Assembly: GCF_000190475.1 (NCBI RefSeq)
Contig: NZ_AEWH01000071.1
Location: 79,093 to 143,092, forward strand
DNA length: 64,000 nucleotides
Origin: Ornithinibacillus scapharcae TW25
Lineage (GTDB): Bacteria > Bacillota > Bacilli > Bacillales > Amphibacillaceae
Direction: 5' to 3'
The stretch's first letter is position 1. Each line of letters starts with the position of its first letter. The notes under the pieces were generated by a model. It ran no database searches and had not been told where the DNA came from. It was given only the letters and a program-made list of their open reading frames with translations. Both the position numbers and the translations under genes were made by a program. Positions 32,794-42,815 of this stretch are shown here, one piece after another.

Positions 32794-32938
32794 TAATGGA
32801 AAAATAGTAGTATGATAATTACTATTCCAAGAGCATTAAGCCCAACTAATGGCTTGTTTGAATCCCAATGCATGAAAATCTGTGCCGTCATACTTATTAG
32901 TAAAATAACCCATAATCCAACATAGGAAAGGTTTTCAT
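32793..32938 (-). pseudogene. Small membrane protein gene with a start-proximal frameshift
   Basis: After a GGGGAG ribosome site, ATG (32936-32938) opens a frame that stops after 13 codons. In the next frame about 47 codons read as a small membrane protein (LSYVGLWVILLISMTAQIF, a short loop, then ALGIVIIILLFFH, stop at 32793) with no start of its own. Adding one G after the ATG would give MENLSYVGL and a complete two-helix protein. Position directly after prmC fits a small conserved membrane gene; a real mutation, a sequencing error and chance are all possible. Confidence 0.5.
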
Positions 32939-32948
32939 AATATCTCCC

Positions 32949-33803
32949 CTAGCTTAGGTTATTCGCAAATACTATTCGATCTCTTCCATTGATGTCTTGA
33001 AGTACTCTTACAGATGAGTTTGGAAATGTTTCCTGAATCAATGACTTTACACTTTCCCCTTGCAAATAACCGATTTCAAATGCAACAGTTCCACCTTTTT
33101 TCACTGCTCGAGGCAGCATTTTCGTTATATGTTTATAAGCAGCGAGACCTTGGTCCTCAGCAAATAATGCAAGCTCCGGATCATGGTTTATGACTGTATC
33201 CGAAAGTTGCTCACGTTCATCCTCTGAAATATAAGGAGGATTAGAAACGACGATATCAGCTGTTAGATTTTTATCTATGAAAGGCTCCAGAAAATCCCCA
33301 TACAAAAATGTGACATCTGCTTGCAAAGTCTCCGCATTTTTTCTAGCTGTGGCTAAGGCATCTTTTGAAATATCGATAGCATACACAGTAGCATTCGGTA
33401 ATTCTAGGGCCAGTGTAATTGCGATAATTCCACTACCAGTTCCGATATCAACTATGGTTATTGGCTGGTCCTTTGGTGCATGATTAATTACATGTAAGAC
33501 TAATTCTTCCGTTTCCGGGCGTGGGATTAAAACATGAGGATTTACATAAAATTTTCTACTATAGAAGGTTTCATAACCTGTTATGTGCTGAATAGGTACA
33601 CCGGTTTCCGCATGATTTTCTATATCCTCACGGTACTTTTCTACTATACTAGCTGGTATTTCGTCGCGCATTTGTGAGTAAAATTGCGTTCGCGATACGT
33701 TTAAATGATGCTGAAGTAAAAGCTCTGCTACCCTTGTCTCACGATTATGTTGTTCTAAAAAAAGAGAAGCCCAGTTAAGGACTTCGTATTGTTTTTGGGT
33801 CAT
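32949..33803 (-). CDS. prmC: Release factor glutamine methyltransferase
   Basis: 284 residues. Methylates the GGQ glutamine of RF1/RF2. SAM motif VDIGTGSGIIAITLA and catalytic NPPY (VVSNPPYISEDE). Starts essentially at the prfA stop, so the two are translationally coupled; TTG and GTG codons just upstream are possible alternative starts. Confidence 0.95.
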   Translation of the reverse strand: MTQKQYEVLNWASLFLEQHNRETRVAELLLQHHLNVSRTQFYSQMRDEIPASIVEKYREDIENHAETGVPIQHITGYETFYSRKFYVNPHVLIPRPETEELVLHVINHAPKDQPITIVDIGTGSGIIAITLALELPNATVYAIDISKDALATARKNAETLQADVTFLYGDFLEPFIDKNLTADIVVSNPPYISEDEREQLSDTVINHDPELALFAEDQGLAAYKHITKMLPRAVKKGGTVAFEIGYLQGESVKSLIQETFPNSSVRVLQDINGRDRIVFANNLS

Positions 33804-33804
33804 A

Positions 33805-34875
33805 TTATTCACCAATTTGCTCTAATTTCTTAGCTTGTTCTTCCATTATCAGCGCATCGATCACTTCATCAAGCTTACCTTCTAAAATCTGGTCAAGCTT
33901 TTGAATCGTTAATCCGATACGATGATCAGTCACACGGTTTTGTGGGAAGTTGTACGTACGAATACGTTCTGAACGGTCACCTGTACCTACTGCTGACTTA
34001 CGATGTTCATCATATTCCGCCTGTGCTTCCTGTTGAAACTTATCATACACACGCGCACGAAGAATTTTCATTGCCTTTTCTTTGTTCTTGATCTGCGACT
34101 TTTCATCCTGCATGGATACAACAATCCCTGTCGGTAAATGTGTTAAGCGAACCGCTGACATGGTCGTGTTTACACTTTGTCCACCAGGTCCACTTGATGC
34201 AAACAGATCGACACGAATATCTTTATCATGAAGCTCAACTTCTACTTCCTCTGCCTCAGGTAATACCGCAACTGTTGCAGTCGACGTATGAATACGGCCA
34301 CCAGATTCCGTTTCCGGTACACGTTGGACACGGTGAGCACCATTTTCATACTTCAGCTTGGAGTAAGCTCCCTGTCCTTTTACCATGAAGATAATTTCCT
34401 TATAACCACCGACACCTGTTGTATGAGCATCCATAACATCAGCCTTCCAGCCTTGGCTCTCTACATAACGGGTATACATACGGTAAAGATCCCCAGCAAA
34501 TAATGCTGCTTCATCTCCACCAGCTGCACCACGAATCTCCACGAAAACATTCTTGTCGTCATTCGGGTCTTTCGGTAATAGAAGAATTTTCATTCGTTCT
34601 TCTAATTCTTCCTTTGCAGCCGAAAGGTCAGAAATCTCTGTCTTAACCATAGCATGCATTTCCTGGTCTAGGTCATCCTCTAGCATTTCCTTCGCATCTT
34701 TTAGTTGCCCAGTCACATCCTTATACTCACGATATGCCTGTACAACATCCTCAAGACCAGACTGTTCCTTGGAATACTCACGTAATTTATTCGTATCACT
34801 AATAACTTCCGGGTCACTTAATAATTCATTCAATTTATTGTAACGATCTTCCAATGATTGCAAACGATCTAACAT
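33805..34875 (-). CDS. prfA: Peptide chain release factor 1
   Basis: 356 residues. Recognises UAA/UAG stop codons. GGQ motif in [12 protein letters not shown]; coiled N-terminal domain; domain 2 near [18 protein letters not shown] at 34875 six bases after GAGGTG and matching the family N-terminus [12 protein letters not shown]. Confidence 0.97.
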   Translation of the reverse strand: MLDRLQSLEDRYNKLNELLSDPEVISDTNKLREYSKEQSGLEDVVQAYREYKDVTGQLKDAKEMLEDDLDQEMHAMVKTEISDLSAAKEELEERMKILLLPKDPNDDKNVFVEIRGAAGGDEAALFAGDLYRMYTRYVESQGWKADVMDAHTTGVGGYKEIIFMVKGQGAYSKLKYENGAHRVQRVPETESGGRIHTSTATVAVLPEAEEVEVELHDKDIRVDLFASSGPGGQSVNTTMSAVRLTHLPTGIVVSMQDEKSQIKNKEKAMKILRARVYDKFQQEAQAEYDEHRKSAVGTGDRSERIRTYNFPQNRVTDHRIGLTIQKLDQILEGKLDEVIDALIMEEQAKKLEQIGE

Positions 34876-34970
34876 CACGGTCACCTCACTAAGATTAACA
34901 GTATAATTATAGTATACGGAAGGGTTCAGGTCAAAATTCTTTTGTGGGGGTGGGGGGGAGTGATGTGCTT

Positions 34971-35040
34971 CGGCGGTTTTTCAATGTGGTTCGGCGAAAA
35001 CAAGACTAACCTCGGGAATTTTGCAAAAAGGTTCGGCGAA
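34971..35040. repeat. Array B1: TTCGGCGAA-type motifs spaced about 21 bp
   Basis: CTTCGGCGG, GGTTCGGCGAA, CCTCGGGAA and GGTTCGGCGAA have centres near 34973, 34994, 35014 and 35036. It directly abuts the 3' end of the NERD gene. The same motif family lies on the other side of that gene. Confidence 0.7.
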
Positions 35041-35048
35041 TGCTCTCT

Positions 35049-36005
35049 TTACAAGATATAGTAACGGTTACTCGTATTCCCAACAGACCTAAATCCACCC
35101 TGCTGGAGTAGCCTTTTGACCACATATGGTGAATCCACTTTTAAAAAGTCTCTGGCTTGGCTATTCGTGATGTATCGATTAAAAAGTAGCTTATAGTCTG
35201 AGAGTGCTTCAAGGTGGGCGTCCTTTGAATAGTGCATACATTGTACACAGTGCCATTTGTGTTTTTTCCTAACCATTGGAGAATGGTCGCATACTGGGCA
35301 GATGACACCTTTTATTACGGATTCTTTGCTAATGTTAAATGAATCAAGTATATTCCGTGCACTGGAGTCGTGTGAGGAAATCAATCTATTGGCTAAGCAT
35401 TCGAGGTCTGGCACCGTAATAACGGAATTGGTATACTGCGTTTCCAAGTTATGAATGGCAAACAATAGTTCATTATTATAAATAACTTGTTTTGGGATGG
35501 AATCTGGACTCTCCGATTTAATTATGGTTGAGGGTAATGCGATAACAACATGAAATTCGATAGGAAGTTTCTTTTCCCCTTGGGAGTGTAACAAGAGGTT
35601 TAACCGATGTCTCTGAAGTTTTGCTTGAAATACGGGGTTATTAAATCCTTCTTCCTTTCCACCATCCCCTACTCTGGTAACTTGTCCTTTTGATCCGAAA
35701 ATCACTTTTCCATACCAATTTTTTATCTCAACTATCAACAGAAATTTCGGGCTCATAACTAAGGTATCAATCTGGAAGTAACCGGCATAATCTTTAATTC
35801 GCAAATCATGTAGAATAATGTATTCCTCCTGATTTAAAAATTTCAATGGAAACTCGATTTCTTTTTCACCAGTAACCGGTCTTTTCCTTTTTCGGAGCTC
35901 AGCTTGAAGAATTGTAGTTAATGGATCGTTGTGTGCTAACCTTTTTAATAAAGCCTACAACTGTAAGAGCTCTTCCAACGGTTCTCTTTTTTTAATATTA
36001 TTAAA
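35049..36005 (-). pseudogene. NERD-domain protein, N-terminus interrupted by an in-frame stop
   Basis: The long reading frame (down from 35954) has NERD nuclease-related features: GEKEIEFPLKFL, IDTLVMSPKFLLIVEIKNWYGKVIFG (the D...ExK core) and, C-terminal, a CxxC...CxxC zinc ribbon (ICPVCDHSP, WHCVQCMHY). Upstream in the same frame, codons for KKREPLEELLQL run into TAG at 35955-35957 and resume as ALLKRLAHNDPLT. Family members carry an unbroken PLE..LEALLRRL segment here, so the TAG probably replaced a Glu codon. No clear start codon lies above it, only ATT at 35994-35996 after GGAGGAGGAG. A truncated product from the internal TTG (35846) is conceivable. Flanked on both sides by phased arrays. 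Confidence 0.6.
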
Positions 36006-36089
36006 GACTCTCCTCCTCCCACAATTATTTCTATACGGATGGAGGATTTTCCTTCTTTCATTTGTTCAGTTCCATGATTAAATAAGCTG

Positions 36090-36200
36090 TTCGGCGAATA
36101 TGGTTTCTGGTTCGGTCGGATTTCCCCAAACTTCAGCGATAATTTGGTTTGTTCGCCGAAAAAAACAGTATTGTTCGGCCAAATGGCAACAATGTTGGCA
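36090..36200. repeat. Array B2: TTCGGCGAA-type motifs spaced about 21 bp
   Basis: TTCGGCGAA, TTCGGTCGG, TTCAGCGAT, TTCGCCGAA, TTCGGCCAA and a decayed GTTGGCAC occupy slots centred near 36094, 36115, 36136, 36156, 36178 and 36198. The 9-mer is a near-palindrome; the 11-13 bp spacers are unrelated. Confidence 0.75.
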
Positions 36201-36225
36201 CCCCGCCACCCACCAACAATCCCAA

Positions 36226-36252
36226 ACAAAAAAGCGCCTATAACAGGCGCTC
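36226..36252 (-). terminator. Terminator after tdk
   Basis: Stem AGCGCCT / AGGCGCT with a 5-nt loop followed by six T on the minus strand, 9 bp beyond the tdk stop. Confidence 0.9.
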
Positions 36253-36260
36253 AATTCACA

Positions 36261-36881
36261 TTACTCCCCAACATTCATCAACTTACGCATTTCCGCACTT
36301 GTCGGGCGGTTTGGAACTTCATGATGGTGGCGGCATCTTGGTTCATAGGACTCCGATGCACCAACAAGAATGATTGGGTCATTATAGGATGCTGGTTGTC
36401 CATTAATTAATCGTTGTGTACGGCTTGCGGGAGATCCGCAAAGTGGACAAATTGCATTCAGTTTTGTTACGGATTCTGCTAGAGCCATTAGTTCTGGCAT
36501 CGGGCCGAATGGCTCACCACGGAAGTCTTGGTCTAGTCCTGCTGCAATCACGCGGATACCTCGGTCTGCAAGTTGCTCTGCGACATAGATAATATCTTCA
36601 TCAAAGAATTGCGCTTCATCGATCCCTACTATTTCTACGTTAGGTAGTAGATTCTCTAGTATGTTTGCGGATGAATCCACCGGTGTTGCCATAACAGAAG
36701 TACCGTTGTGGGATACCACTGCAACATCATCATAGCGATTATCAATAGCCGGTTTGAAGACCTGAACTTTTTGATTCGCATACGTTGCTCTTCTTACTCT
36801 TCGAATTAGTTCTTCGGATTTACCTGAAAACATGCTGCCGCAGATCACTTCTAGCCAGCCGCTTTGCTTCATCACATACAT
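36261..36881 (-). CDS. tdk: Thymidine kinase
   Basis: 206 residues. P-loop [20 protein letters not shown] Walker B, and the zinc-binding CPLCG...CRHHHEV. Phosphorylates thymidine. Start and context match B. subtilis tdk, upstream of prfA in the same direction, though here a NERD pseudogene intervenes. Confidence 0.97.
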   Translation of the reverse strand: MYVMKQSGWLEVICGSMFSGKSEELIRRVRRATYANQKVQVFKPAIDNRYDDVAVVSHNGTSVMATPVDSSANILENLLPNVEIVGIDEAQFFDEDIIYVAEQLADRGIRVIAAGLDQDFRGEPFGPMPELMALAESVTKLNAICPLCGSPASRTQRLINGQPASYNDPIILVGASESYEPRCRHHHEVPNRPTSAEMRKLMNVGE

Positions 36882-36939
36882 GTTTTGGGATCTCCCTTCA
36901 TTTCTTCTATGTTAAAAAGTTCATTTTATGTGACCATCA

Positions 36940-37029
36940 ATAGGAAAAACTCGCATTCACTCGTCTTCCTGTGAATGCGGTAGTTTTCCTTAACCTTAAA
37001 CAGGTGAGATTTCCCTTTTACTAAATAAA
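36940..37029. repeat. Dispersed stem-loop repeat, copy 1
   Basis: TAGGAAAAACTCGCATTCAC pairs with GTGAATGCGGTAGTTTTCCT to form the first hairpin; the second hairpin region is diverged. Between tdk and rpmE2. Confidence 0.65.
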
Positions 37030-37062
37030 AAACAGGCAAAGCATATAGATTTGCCTGTTTTT
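37027..37062. terminator. Bidirectional terminator between rpmE2 and tdk
   Basis: Perfect stem AACAGGCAAA / TTTGCCTGTT flanked by A- and T-tracts, 68 bp past the rpmE2 stop. Confidence 0.9.
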
Positions 37063-37129
37063 ATCGGCATGAGTAAACTCACCCAAAAAATTGTATCATT
37101 CGGTTATTCACTGGTAGTAACAGTGAATC

Positions 37130-37375
37130 TTATTTCATATTATATTTCTTCTTGAATCGATCTACACGTCCACCAACAGTGTCAGCCTTTTGCTTACCAG
37201 TGTAGAACGGATGTGATTCAGAGCTGATTTCGACACGAAGTAGTGGGTATGTGTTACCATCTTCCCATTCGATAGTTTCGTCAGAACTCTTAGTAGAACC
37301 ACTTAAGAATTTAAAGTCAGAGCTAGTATCAAGAAATACTACTTTTCTGTACTCTGGATGAATTCCTTCTTTCAT
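37130..37375 (-). CDS. rpmE2: 50S ribosomal protein L31 type B (zinc-free)
   Basis: 81 residues. [22 protein letters not shown] followed by [21 protein letters not shown] identifies bL31. No cysteines, so it is the zinc-independent form. In B. subtilis the zinc-binding rpmE follows rho; here the C-minus form occupies that position. ATG 37375 lies 8 bp after AAGGAG; an in-frame GTG three codons upstream is less well placed. Confidence 0.93.
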   Translation of the reverse strand: MKEGIHPEYRKVVFLDTSSDFKFLSGSTKSSDETIEWEDGNTYPLLRVEISSESHPFYTGKQKADTVGGRVDRFKKKYNMK

Positions 37376-37545
37376 TTCTTTCACTCCTTCTGCCCTGAAT
37401 CCTTTGGAAACAGAGTTATTTTAAGAGCCACATTAGGTATACACCTTTTCTAAACTCACTAAAAAATTATATCAATATGAGAAGATGTTTGCAATAGCCT
37501 ATTGACATATTTCGTGCAGAAAAATATTACCTAATCCTAATTTGG

Positions 37546-38826
37546 TTATTTCGAAGCTCTTTTACGCTGCATTTCTTCTTCTAATTTTTGTAAGAACTCT
37601 CCATTACTCTCAGATAGCTTCAGCTTTCTCAAGAAACGATCTAGGAAGTCTGGAGTATCTTGCATCGTTTTACGGATTGCCCACATCTTGTCCAACTGGC
37701 TTTTCTCCACTAATAACTCTTCCTTACGTGTACCTGAACGTAGAATATCAATCGCAGGGAAGATTCTTCTATTAGCTAGATTACGGTCTAAATGTAATTC
37801 CATATTACCAGTACCTTTGAATTCCTCATAGATAACATCATCCATACGAGAACCTGTATCTACTAAAGCTGTTGCAAGAATAGTAAAGCTTCCACCTTCT
37901 TCAATATTTCGTGCCGCTCCGAAGAAACGCTTCGGACGGTGGAATGCTGAAGGATCAATACCACCAGAAAGTGTACGACCACTTGGTGGAATGACTAAGT
38001 TATAAGCACGAGCTAAACGTGTAATACTGTCCATCAGTACAATAACATCACGCTTATGCTCTACTAAACGCATTGCACGTTCTAGTACAAGTTCAGAAAC
38101 CTTAATATGATTTTCAGGAACCTCGTCAAACGTAGAACTTACTACATCAACATCGGGATGTACAGAACGTTCAATATCAGTTACTTCCTCAGGACGTTCA
38201 TCTACTAATAGAATAATTAGTTTTGCCTCAGGATGGTTTACCGAAATACTATTTGCTATTTCTTTTAGCAGCATTGTTTTACCTGCTTTTGGTGGTGCAA
38301 CGATTAGACCACGTTGACCAAAACCGACAGGGGCCATTAAGTCCATAATTCTTGTAGAAAGCTTGTTTGATTCTGTTTCAAGCTTCATAATTCTATCTGG
38401 GTATAACGCTGTTAGTGCTGGGAAATGAACCCGTTCTTTAGAAGAATCTGGATCCTCACCGTTTACGGCATCAACATGAAGTAATCCATAATAACGCTCG
38501 TTTTCTTTCGGCGGGCGAACCTTACCAGATACTTTATCTCCATTACGCAAATCAAACCTGCGAATTTGGGATGCAGATATATAAATGTCCTCTGCACTAG
38601 GAGAGTAATTAATTGGTCTTAAAAAACCAAAGCCTTCTGATGGAATAATTTCTAATACTCCATCCATAAATAGAAAGCCATCTTTTTCTGCCTGTGCTTT
38701 TAAGATTGAAAAAATAAGTTCTTTTTTTGTTAGTTTAGCATAATAAGAAACCTTATATTCTCTCGCTAATGCATAAATTTCCTTCAATGTCAGTTCTTCA
38801 AGCTTACTTAAGGTAAGTTCAGCCAT
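37546..38826 (-). CDS. rho: Transcription termination factor Rho
   Basis: 426 residues. N-terminal helical domain, CSD-like RNA-binding domain (EGFGFLRP), RecA-like core with P-loop [11 protein letters not shown] and the Q-loop/R-loop region [11 protein letters not shown]. Hexameric RNA helicase. A leader of about 380 nt precedes it. Confidence 0.97.
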   Translation of the reverse strand: MAELTLSKLEELTLKEIYALAREYKVSYYAKLTKKELIFSILKAQAEKDGFLFMDGVLEIIPSEGFGFLRPINYSPSAEDIYISASQIRRFDLRNGDKVSGKVRPPKENERYYGLLHVDAVNGEDPDSSKERVHFPALTALYPDRIMKLETESNKLSTRIMDLMAPVGFGQRGLIVAPPKAGKTMLLKEIANSISVNHPEAKLIILLVDERPEEVTDIERSVHPDVDVVSSTFDEVPENHIKVSELVLERAMRLVEHKRDVIVLMDSITRLARAYNLVIPPSGRTLSGGIDPSAFHRPKRFFGAARNIEEGGSFTILATALVDTGSRMDDVIYEEFKGTGNMELHLDRNLANRRIFPAIDILRSGTRKEELLVEKSQLDKMWAIRKTMQDTPDFLDRFLRKLKLSESNGEFLQKLEEEMQRKRASK

Positions 38827-38951
38827 ATTGTCACCACGCCTATTCTATATACATATTTACTATTTTGATAGATAATTACTGATTATGTAAAGGCTCAGTA
38901 AAAAATCTGAATATCTAGTCATTAATTGATAAGAGCTTAGTCTGATTCGTT

Positions 38952-39041
38952 ATTAGAAAAACACCCATTCACTTATAGCTTGGGAATGCGCTAGTTTTCC
39001 ATGCAACTTGGAAAGTTGTTTTGCTTTCCTATCTGCTTATG
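38952..39041. repeat. Dispersed stem-loop repeat, copy 2
   Basis: TTAGAAAAACACCCATTCAC ... GGGAATGCGCTAGTTTTCC, then GGAAAG ... CTTTCC as the second stem, inside the rho leader. Confidence 0.7.
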
Positions 39042-39212
39042 AATAAAATTATTACTTCCTGATGTGAAATCAAAAATTTTAGAAGGGAAGAATAGTATTA
39101 GAAGCTAGAATAGAAGTTTTTCGACTCATCTCAAATATCGAGATTTCTGTCTGAATATATTTCTCTTTTAATTTGTATCGTACCCAAACAACACTTATCT
39201 TAAACATTTACA

Positions 39213-39241
39213 ATCTTAAACGTTTTCATAGGAATATTCAA
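39213..39241 (-). promoter_or_regulatory. Sigma-A promoter of rho with a cre-like spacer
   Basis: Minus strand TTGAAT (39236-39241), 17 bp, TAAGAT (39213-39218). The spacer and -10 include TGAAAACGTTTAAG, 12 of 14 matches to the CcpA cre consensus TGWAANCGNTNWCA. This gives rho a leader of about 380 nt that contains repeat copy 2. Confidence 0.5.
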
Positions 39242-39347
39242 TACTTTTTTTAAGATCGAGAACGTAACCGTTTTTTTGCAGTTCTATTACAAGGAAAAGT
39301 TAGTATAGGCGATAAGCCTTTTGAAGTTGACCTTTAAGTAGGGGGGT

Positions 39348-39380
39348 GGAAAACATTGGTTTTTCCCTCCAATGTTTTCC
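39348..39380 (-). terminator. Inverted repeat after glpX
   Basis: GGAAAACATTGG / CCAATGTTTTCC, a perfect 12-bp stem with a 9-nt loop, 20 bp past the glpX stop. Only a short T-run. Confidence 0.65.
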
Positions 39381-39399
39381 GATTTTATACTTGTTCCTT

Positions 39400-40371
39400 T
39401 CATTCCGGTTGCATAACCAGATTTGGTTTCTTCTTTAGACTATGTTCACCGTCAATAAAACGAACAGTTCCACTTTTAGCACGCATGACAACAGACTGGG
39501 TTTTAGCTTTTGAACCTTTAAATTGTACACCTTTTAGCAATTCCCCATCTGTTACACCAGTAGCTGCAAAAATGGCATCATCTCCACCACAAAAGTCGTC
39601 CATATAGAAGACTTTATTTATATCCTCAATTCCCATCTTCTTACAACGGGCAATTTCTTCCTCATTTTGTGGAATGAGGCGTCCTTGCATTTCTCCACCT
39701 AGGCATTTTAATGCAATAGCAGCAATTACGCCTTCTGGAGCACCACCAATACCCATAAACAAATCTATCCCTGTATGATCGAATGCAGTACTGATAGCAG
39801 CTGCAACGTCACCGTCTTGAATAAGCTTAATGCGTGCACCAGCTTCTCTGATTTCGTCAATCAATGTGTAATGACGTGGGCGATCCATTAAAATAACAAC
39901 AATATCTTCTATGTCTTTATTTTTGGCCTTCGCTACTGCTTTCAGATTATCAATCGTTGGTGCATTGATATCAATTTTGCCCACTGCTTCTGGACCAACT
40001 GCAATTTTTTGCATATACATATCGGGCGCATGAAGTACTTTACCGTGATCTCCAATCGCTATTACAGTCAGAGCATTATTTGTCCCTCTAGCAACAATAT
40101 TTGTTCCTTCTAACGGATCAACTGCAATATCTACAAGAGGCCCTGCACCTGTACCTAGTTTTTCACCAATATAAAGCATTGGTGCTTCATCCAATTCGCC
40201 TTCTCCAATAACAACTGTTCCGCGCATTGGAATAGTATCAAAAACATCACGCATAGCAGTCGTCGCAGCATCATCTGCTTCTTCCTTCTTCCCTCTCCCC
40301 ATCCAACGGGCAGAAGCAAGTGCTGCGGCTTCTGTTACACGCACAATCTCCATTGATAAACTTCTTTCCAT
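39400..40371 (-). CDS. glpX: Fructose-1,6-bisphosphatase class II
   Basis: 323 residues. GlpX family: [33 protein letters not shown] and VDPLEGTN metal-binding motif, GSGGAPEG-type loop (here GIGGAPEG). Gluconeogenic removal of phosphate from FBP. ATG at 40371 after GGGAG. Between murAB and rho, as in B. subtilis. Confidence 0.95.
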   Translation of the reverse strand: MERSLSMEIVRVTEAAALASARWMGRGKKEEADDAATTAMRDVFDTIPMRGTVVIGEGELDEAPMLYIGEKLGTGAGPLVDIAVDPLEGTNIVARGTNNALTVIAIGDHGKVLHAPDMYMQKIAVGPEAVGKIDINAPTIDNLKAVAKAKNKDIEDIVVILMDRPRHYTLIDEIREAGARIKLIQDGDVAAAISTAFDHTGIDLFMGIGGAPEGVIAAIALKCLGGEMQGRLIPQNEEEIARCKKMGIEDINKVFYMDDFCGGDDAIFAATGVTDGELLKGVQFKGSKAKTQSVVMRAKSGTVRFIDGEHSLKKKPNLVMQPE

Positions 40372-40451
40372 ATTATCCAACTCCCTTTACCGAATAACCT
40401 CATCCCAAAAAGGTTCATCCTGAAGTAGAATGGACAATTCAGGTTCTTTTT

Positions 40452-41738
40452 TTATGAGTTCTGAAACTGGACAACTTCTTCTTCGGTCATATCCTCACGC
40501 CATACATTGGCACCAAGACTATTTAATTTCTCTGTCATGTTTTCATAGCCTCGATCGATATGCTCAAGTCCAGTGATTTCTGTAATTCCATTAGCCATTA
40601 AACCAGCAACAACTAGTGATGCTCCCGCACGGAGGTCGCTCGCTTTCACTTTTGCTCCTTGTAGCTGGACTGGACCTGAAACAATAACTGACCCACCTTC
40701 TACCTTAATAAGTGCATTCATTCGTCTAAGTTCGTCAATATGCTTGAGCCTAGCCGAATAAATGGTATCAGTCACTAATCCAGTGTTATGCGCTTTTGTC
40801 AAAAGACTGGTAAATGGCTGTTGTAAATCAGTAGGAAAACCTGGATATACTAATGTTTTGATATCCACGCTTTTTAGTGGGTTTCTTGATGCAATATATA
40901 GTTGGTCGTCTGAATCCTCTACGGTGACACCCATTTCGCGTAGCTTTGCAAGTAATGACTCCAAATGTTGTGGAATCACATTATCAATGATGACTTCATT
41001 ACCAGCAGCCGCTGCTGCAATAGCATAAGTTCCAGCTTCAATTCGGTCCGGAATGATGGTGTGTCTACATCCATGTAAGGACGGTACACCTTCAATGCGG
41101 ATTACATCCGTCCCCACACCTTTAATCTTCGCTCCCATATTGGTCAAGAGAGTTGCAACATCAATAATTTCTGGCTCTTTCGCAGCATTTTCGATTATGG
41201 TTTTGCCTTTTGCTCTAACTGCGGCAAGCATAATATTGATAGTCGCTCCCACACTTACAACATCGAGATAAATACGAGCACCGGTTAATTCCTTTGCACG
41301 AAGATAAATGGCACCTTGTTCATTTGTTACCTCAGCACCTAGAGCTTCAAAGCCTTTTATATGTTGGTCTATCGGACGGGGACCAAGAAAACATCCTCCA
41401 GGCAAACCGATAACAGCCTTCCCAAATTTTCCAAGCATTGCTCCCATAAAGTAATAAGAAGCTCTGAGCTTTTTTACTTTCCCATTCGGAAGTGGCATCG
41501 AGATCATGTTCTCTGGATTGATATGTATTGTTTGTCCATCCCAAGACACACTTCCTCCAATTTCTTCTAGTAGATCACTTAATGTATATACATCCGAAAT
41601 TTGAGGCAGTCCCTCTATTATAACTTCTGAATCAGCCAATATGGCGGCTGGCAGGAGTGCTACAGCGCTGTTTTTCGCTCCACTGATGCGTACCTTTCCA
41701 TTTAAGACGTGACCGCCCTCAACTATCATCTTTTGCAT
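40452..41738 (-). CDS. murAB: UDP-N-acetylglucosamine 1-carboxyvinyltransferase, second copy (MurAB/MurZ type)
   Basis: 428 residues. Same reaction as the copy at 5848-7158. Catalytic Cys in [19 protein letters not shown]; ends EEVVQFQNS like B. subtilis MurAB. Lies in the conserved rho-glpX-murAB-tal-fba order, so it is the MurZ paralogue and not a recent duplicate. Confidence 0.96.
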   Translation of the reverse strand: MQKMIVEGGHVLNGKVRISGAKNSAVALLPAAILADSEVIIEGLPQISDVYTLSDLLEEIGGSVSWDGQTIHINPENMISMPLPNGKVKKLRASYYFMGAMLGKFGKAVIGLPGGCFLGPRPIDQHIKGFEALGAEVTNEQGAIYLRAKELTGARIYLDVVSVGATINIMLAAVRAKGKTIIENAAKEPEIIDVATLLTNMGAKIKGVGTDVIRIEGVPSLHGCRHTIIPDRIEAGTYAIAAAAAGNEVIIDNVIPQHLESLLAKLREMGVTVEDSDDQLYIASRNPLKSVDIKTLVYPGFPTDLQQPFTSLLTKAHNTGLVTDTIYSARLKHIDELRRMNALIKVEGGSVIVSGPVQLQGAKVKASDLRAGASLVVAGLMANGITEITGLEHIDRGYENMTEKLNSLGANVWREDMTEEEVVQFQNS

Positions 41739-41867
41739 TTTAAAACCCCGCTTTTGAGGTGAGGATACCCCTTACACACAATTAGTGCGGACATCCTCCA
41801 CATATTTATTTGCATCCACAGTACTGTTGCCTTGTTCGGTGCTGACTAGACTGACAAGTTGGATTCT

Positions 41868-41946
41868 TTAGAAAAACTTGCATTCGCTCGTCCTTTTTGA
41901 ATGCCTTAGTTTCGAGAAAGATTTTTATACTTTTCTATCTACTGAA
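41868..41946. repeat. Dispersed stem-loop repeat, copy 3
   Basis: TTTAGAAAAACTTGCATTCG ... GAATGCCTTAGTTTCGAGAA, then TATACTTTTCTATCTAC. Between tal and murAB. Confidence 0.7.
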
Positions 41947-42006
41947 GTATAAATGGTTCATGAATGATCTTGTTTCTAGTTTGGTCATTCATGTCGTATT
42001 CCATGC

Positions 42007-42654
42007 TTATTTATTCGCTTTATTCCAATCAGCTAGAAATTTTTCAATACCTTGGTCTGTTAAAGGATGCTTCACTAACTGGCCTAGTACATTATATGGC
42101 ACGGTCGCGATATGTGCACCATGTAATGCTGCGTCCGTAACATGTAACGGATGGCGAATACTCGCAGCAATAATCTGTGTGTCAATCTGATGACGGTCGA
42201 AGATTTCAGAAATGGTAGCAATTAGCTGCATTCCATCATGTCCGATATCATCTAGACGACCAAGGAAGGGGGAAACATAGGTAGCACCCGCTCTAGCTGC
42301 TAGTAGTGCTTGGTTTGCATTAAAGATAAGCGTGACATTTGTTGTAATACCTTTGTCACTGAAAGCTTTTACTGCTTTTAGCCCTTCTAATGTCATCGGC
42401 ACTTTTATCGTAATGTTCGGAGCAATTGCAGCTAGTTCTAGACCTTCTGCAATCATTCCTTCTGCATCCTCAGCAATTACTTCCGCACTTACCGAGCCTT
42501 CTTTTACTTCGTCCGTAATCTCTCGTAAACGGTCATGGAAGGATACCCCTTCTTTTGCTACCAGACTAGGATTTGTAGTTACACCTGCCACTATTCCCAA
42601 CTGGTTCGCAGAACGGATTTCTTCTATATTTGCTGTATCAATAAAAAACTTCAT
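42007..42654 (-). CDS. tal: Transaldolase (short TalC/MipB type)
   Basis: 215 residues. [13 protein letters not shown] start, [13 protein letters not shown], and Schiff-base Lys in NITIKVPMT. The short class includes fructose-6-phosphate aldolase-like members, but this genomic position (fba-tal-murAB) is that of B. subtilis YwjH transaldolase. Confidence 0.93.
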   Translation of the reverse strand: MKFFIDTANIEEIRSANQLGIVAGVTTNPSLVAKEGVSFHDRLREITDEVKEGSVSAEVIAEDAEGMIAEGLELAAIAPNITIKVPMTLEGLKAVKAFSDKGITTNVTLIFNANQALLAARAGATYVSPFLGRLDDIGHDGMQLIATISEIFDRHQIDTQIIAASIRHPLHVTDAALHGAHIATVPYNVLGQLVKHPLTDQGIEKFLADWNKANK

Positions 42655-42815
42655 GCCTCATACCTCCCCAAATAAAATTGTCTATCGGAACAAGGTTAAA
42701 CTTTCCTGAATGAAAGATGCCAAATTATAGGAATAGCCCTCACAATTCAGGATTCCTACCTACTATACTATACGGAGAATCACTAAACGGAAAGGGCATT
42801 TTCCTCTAATTTTTA

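Noticed and set aside
35945-36229. 94-codon ORF above the NERD gene
   Set aside because: Low-complexity translation spanning array B2; the NERD frame in the same stretch is more convincing.
36144-36410. Plus-strand ORFs between NERD and tdk
   Set aside because: Antisense to tdk and the array, no ribosome site and no family resemblance.
40452-41738. Recent murA duplication
   Set aside because: The two copies differ throughout and each matches its own B. subtilis paralogue and gene context.
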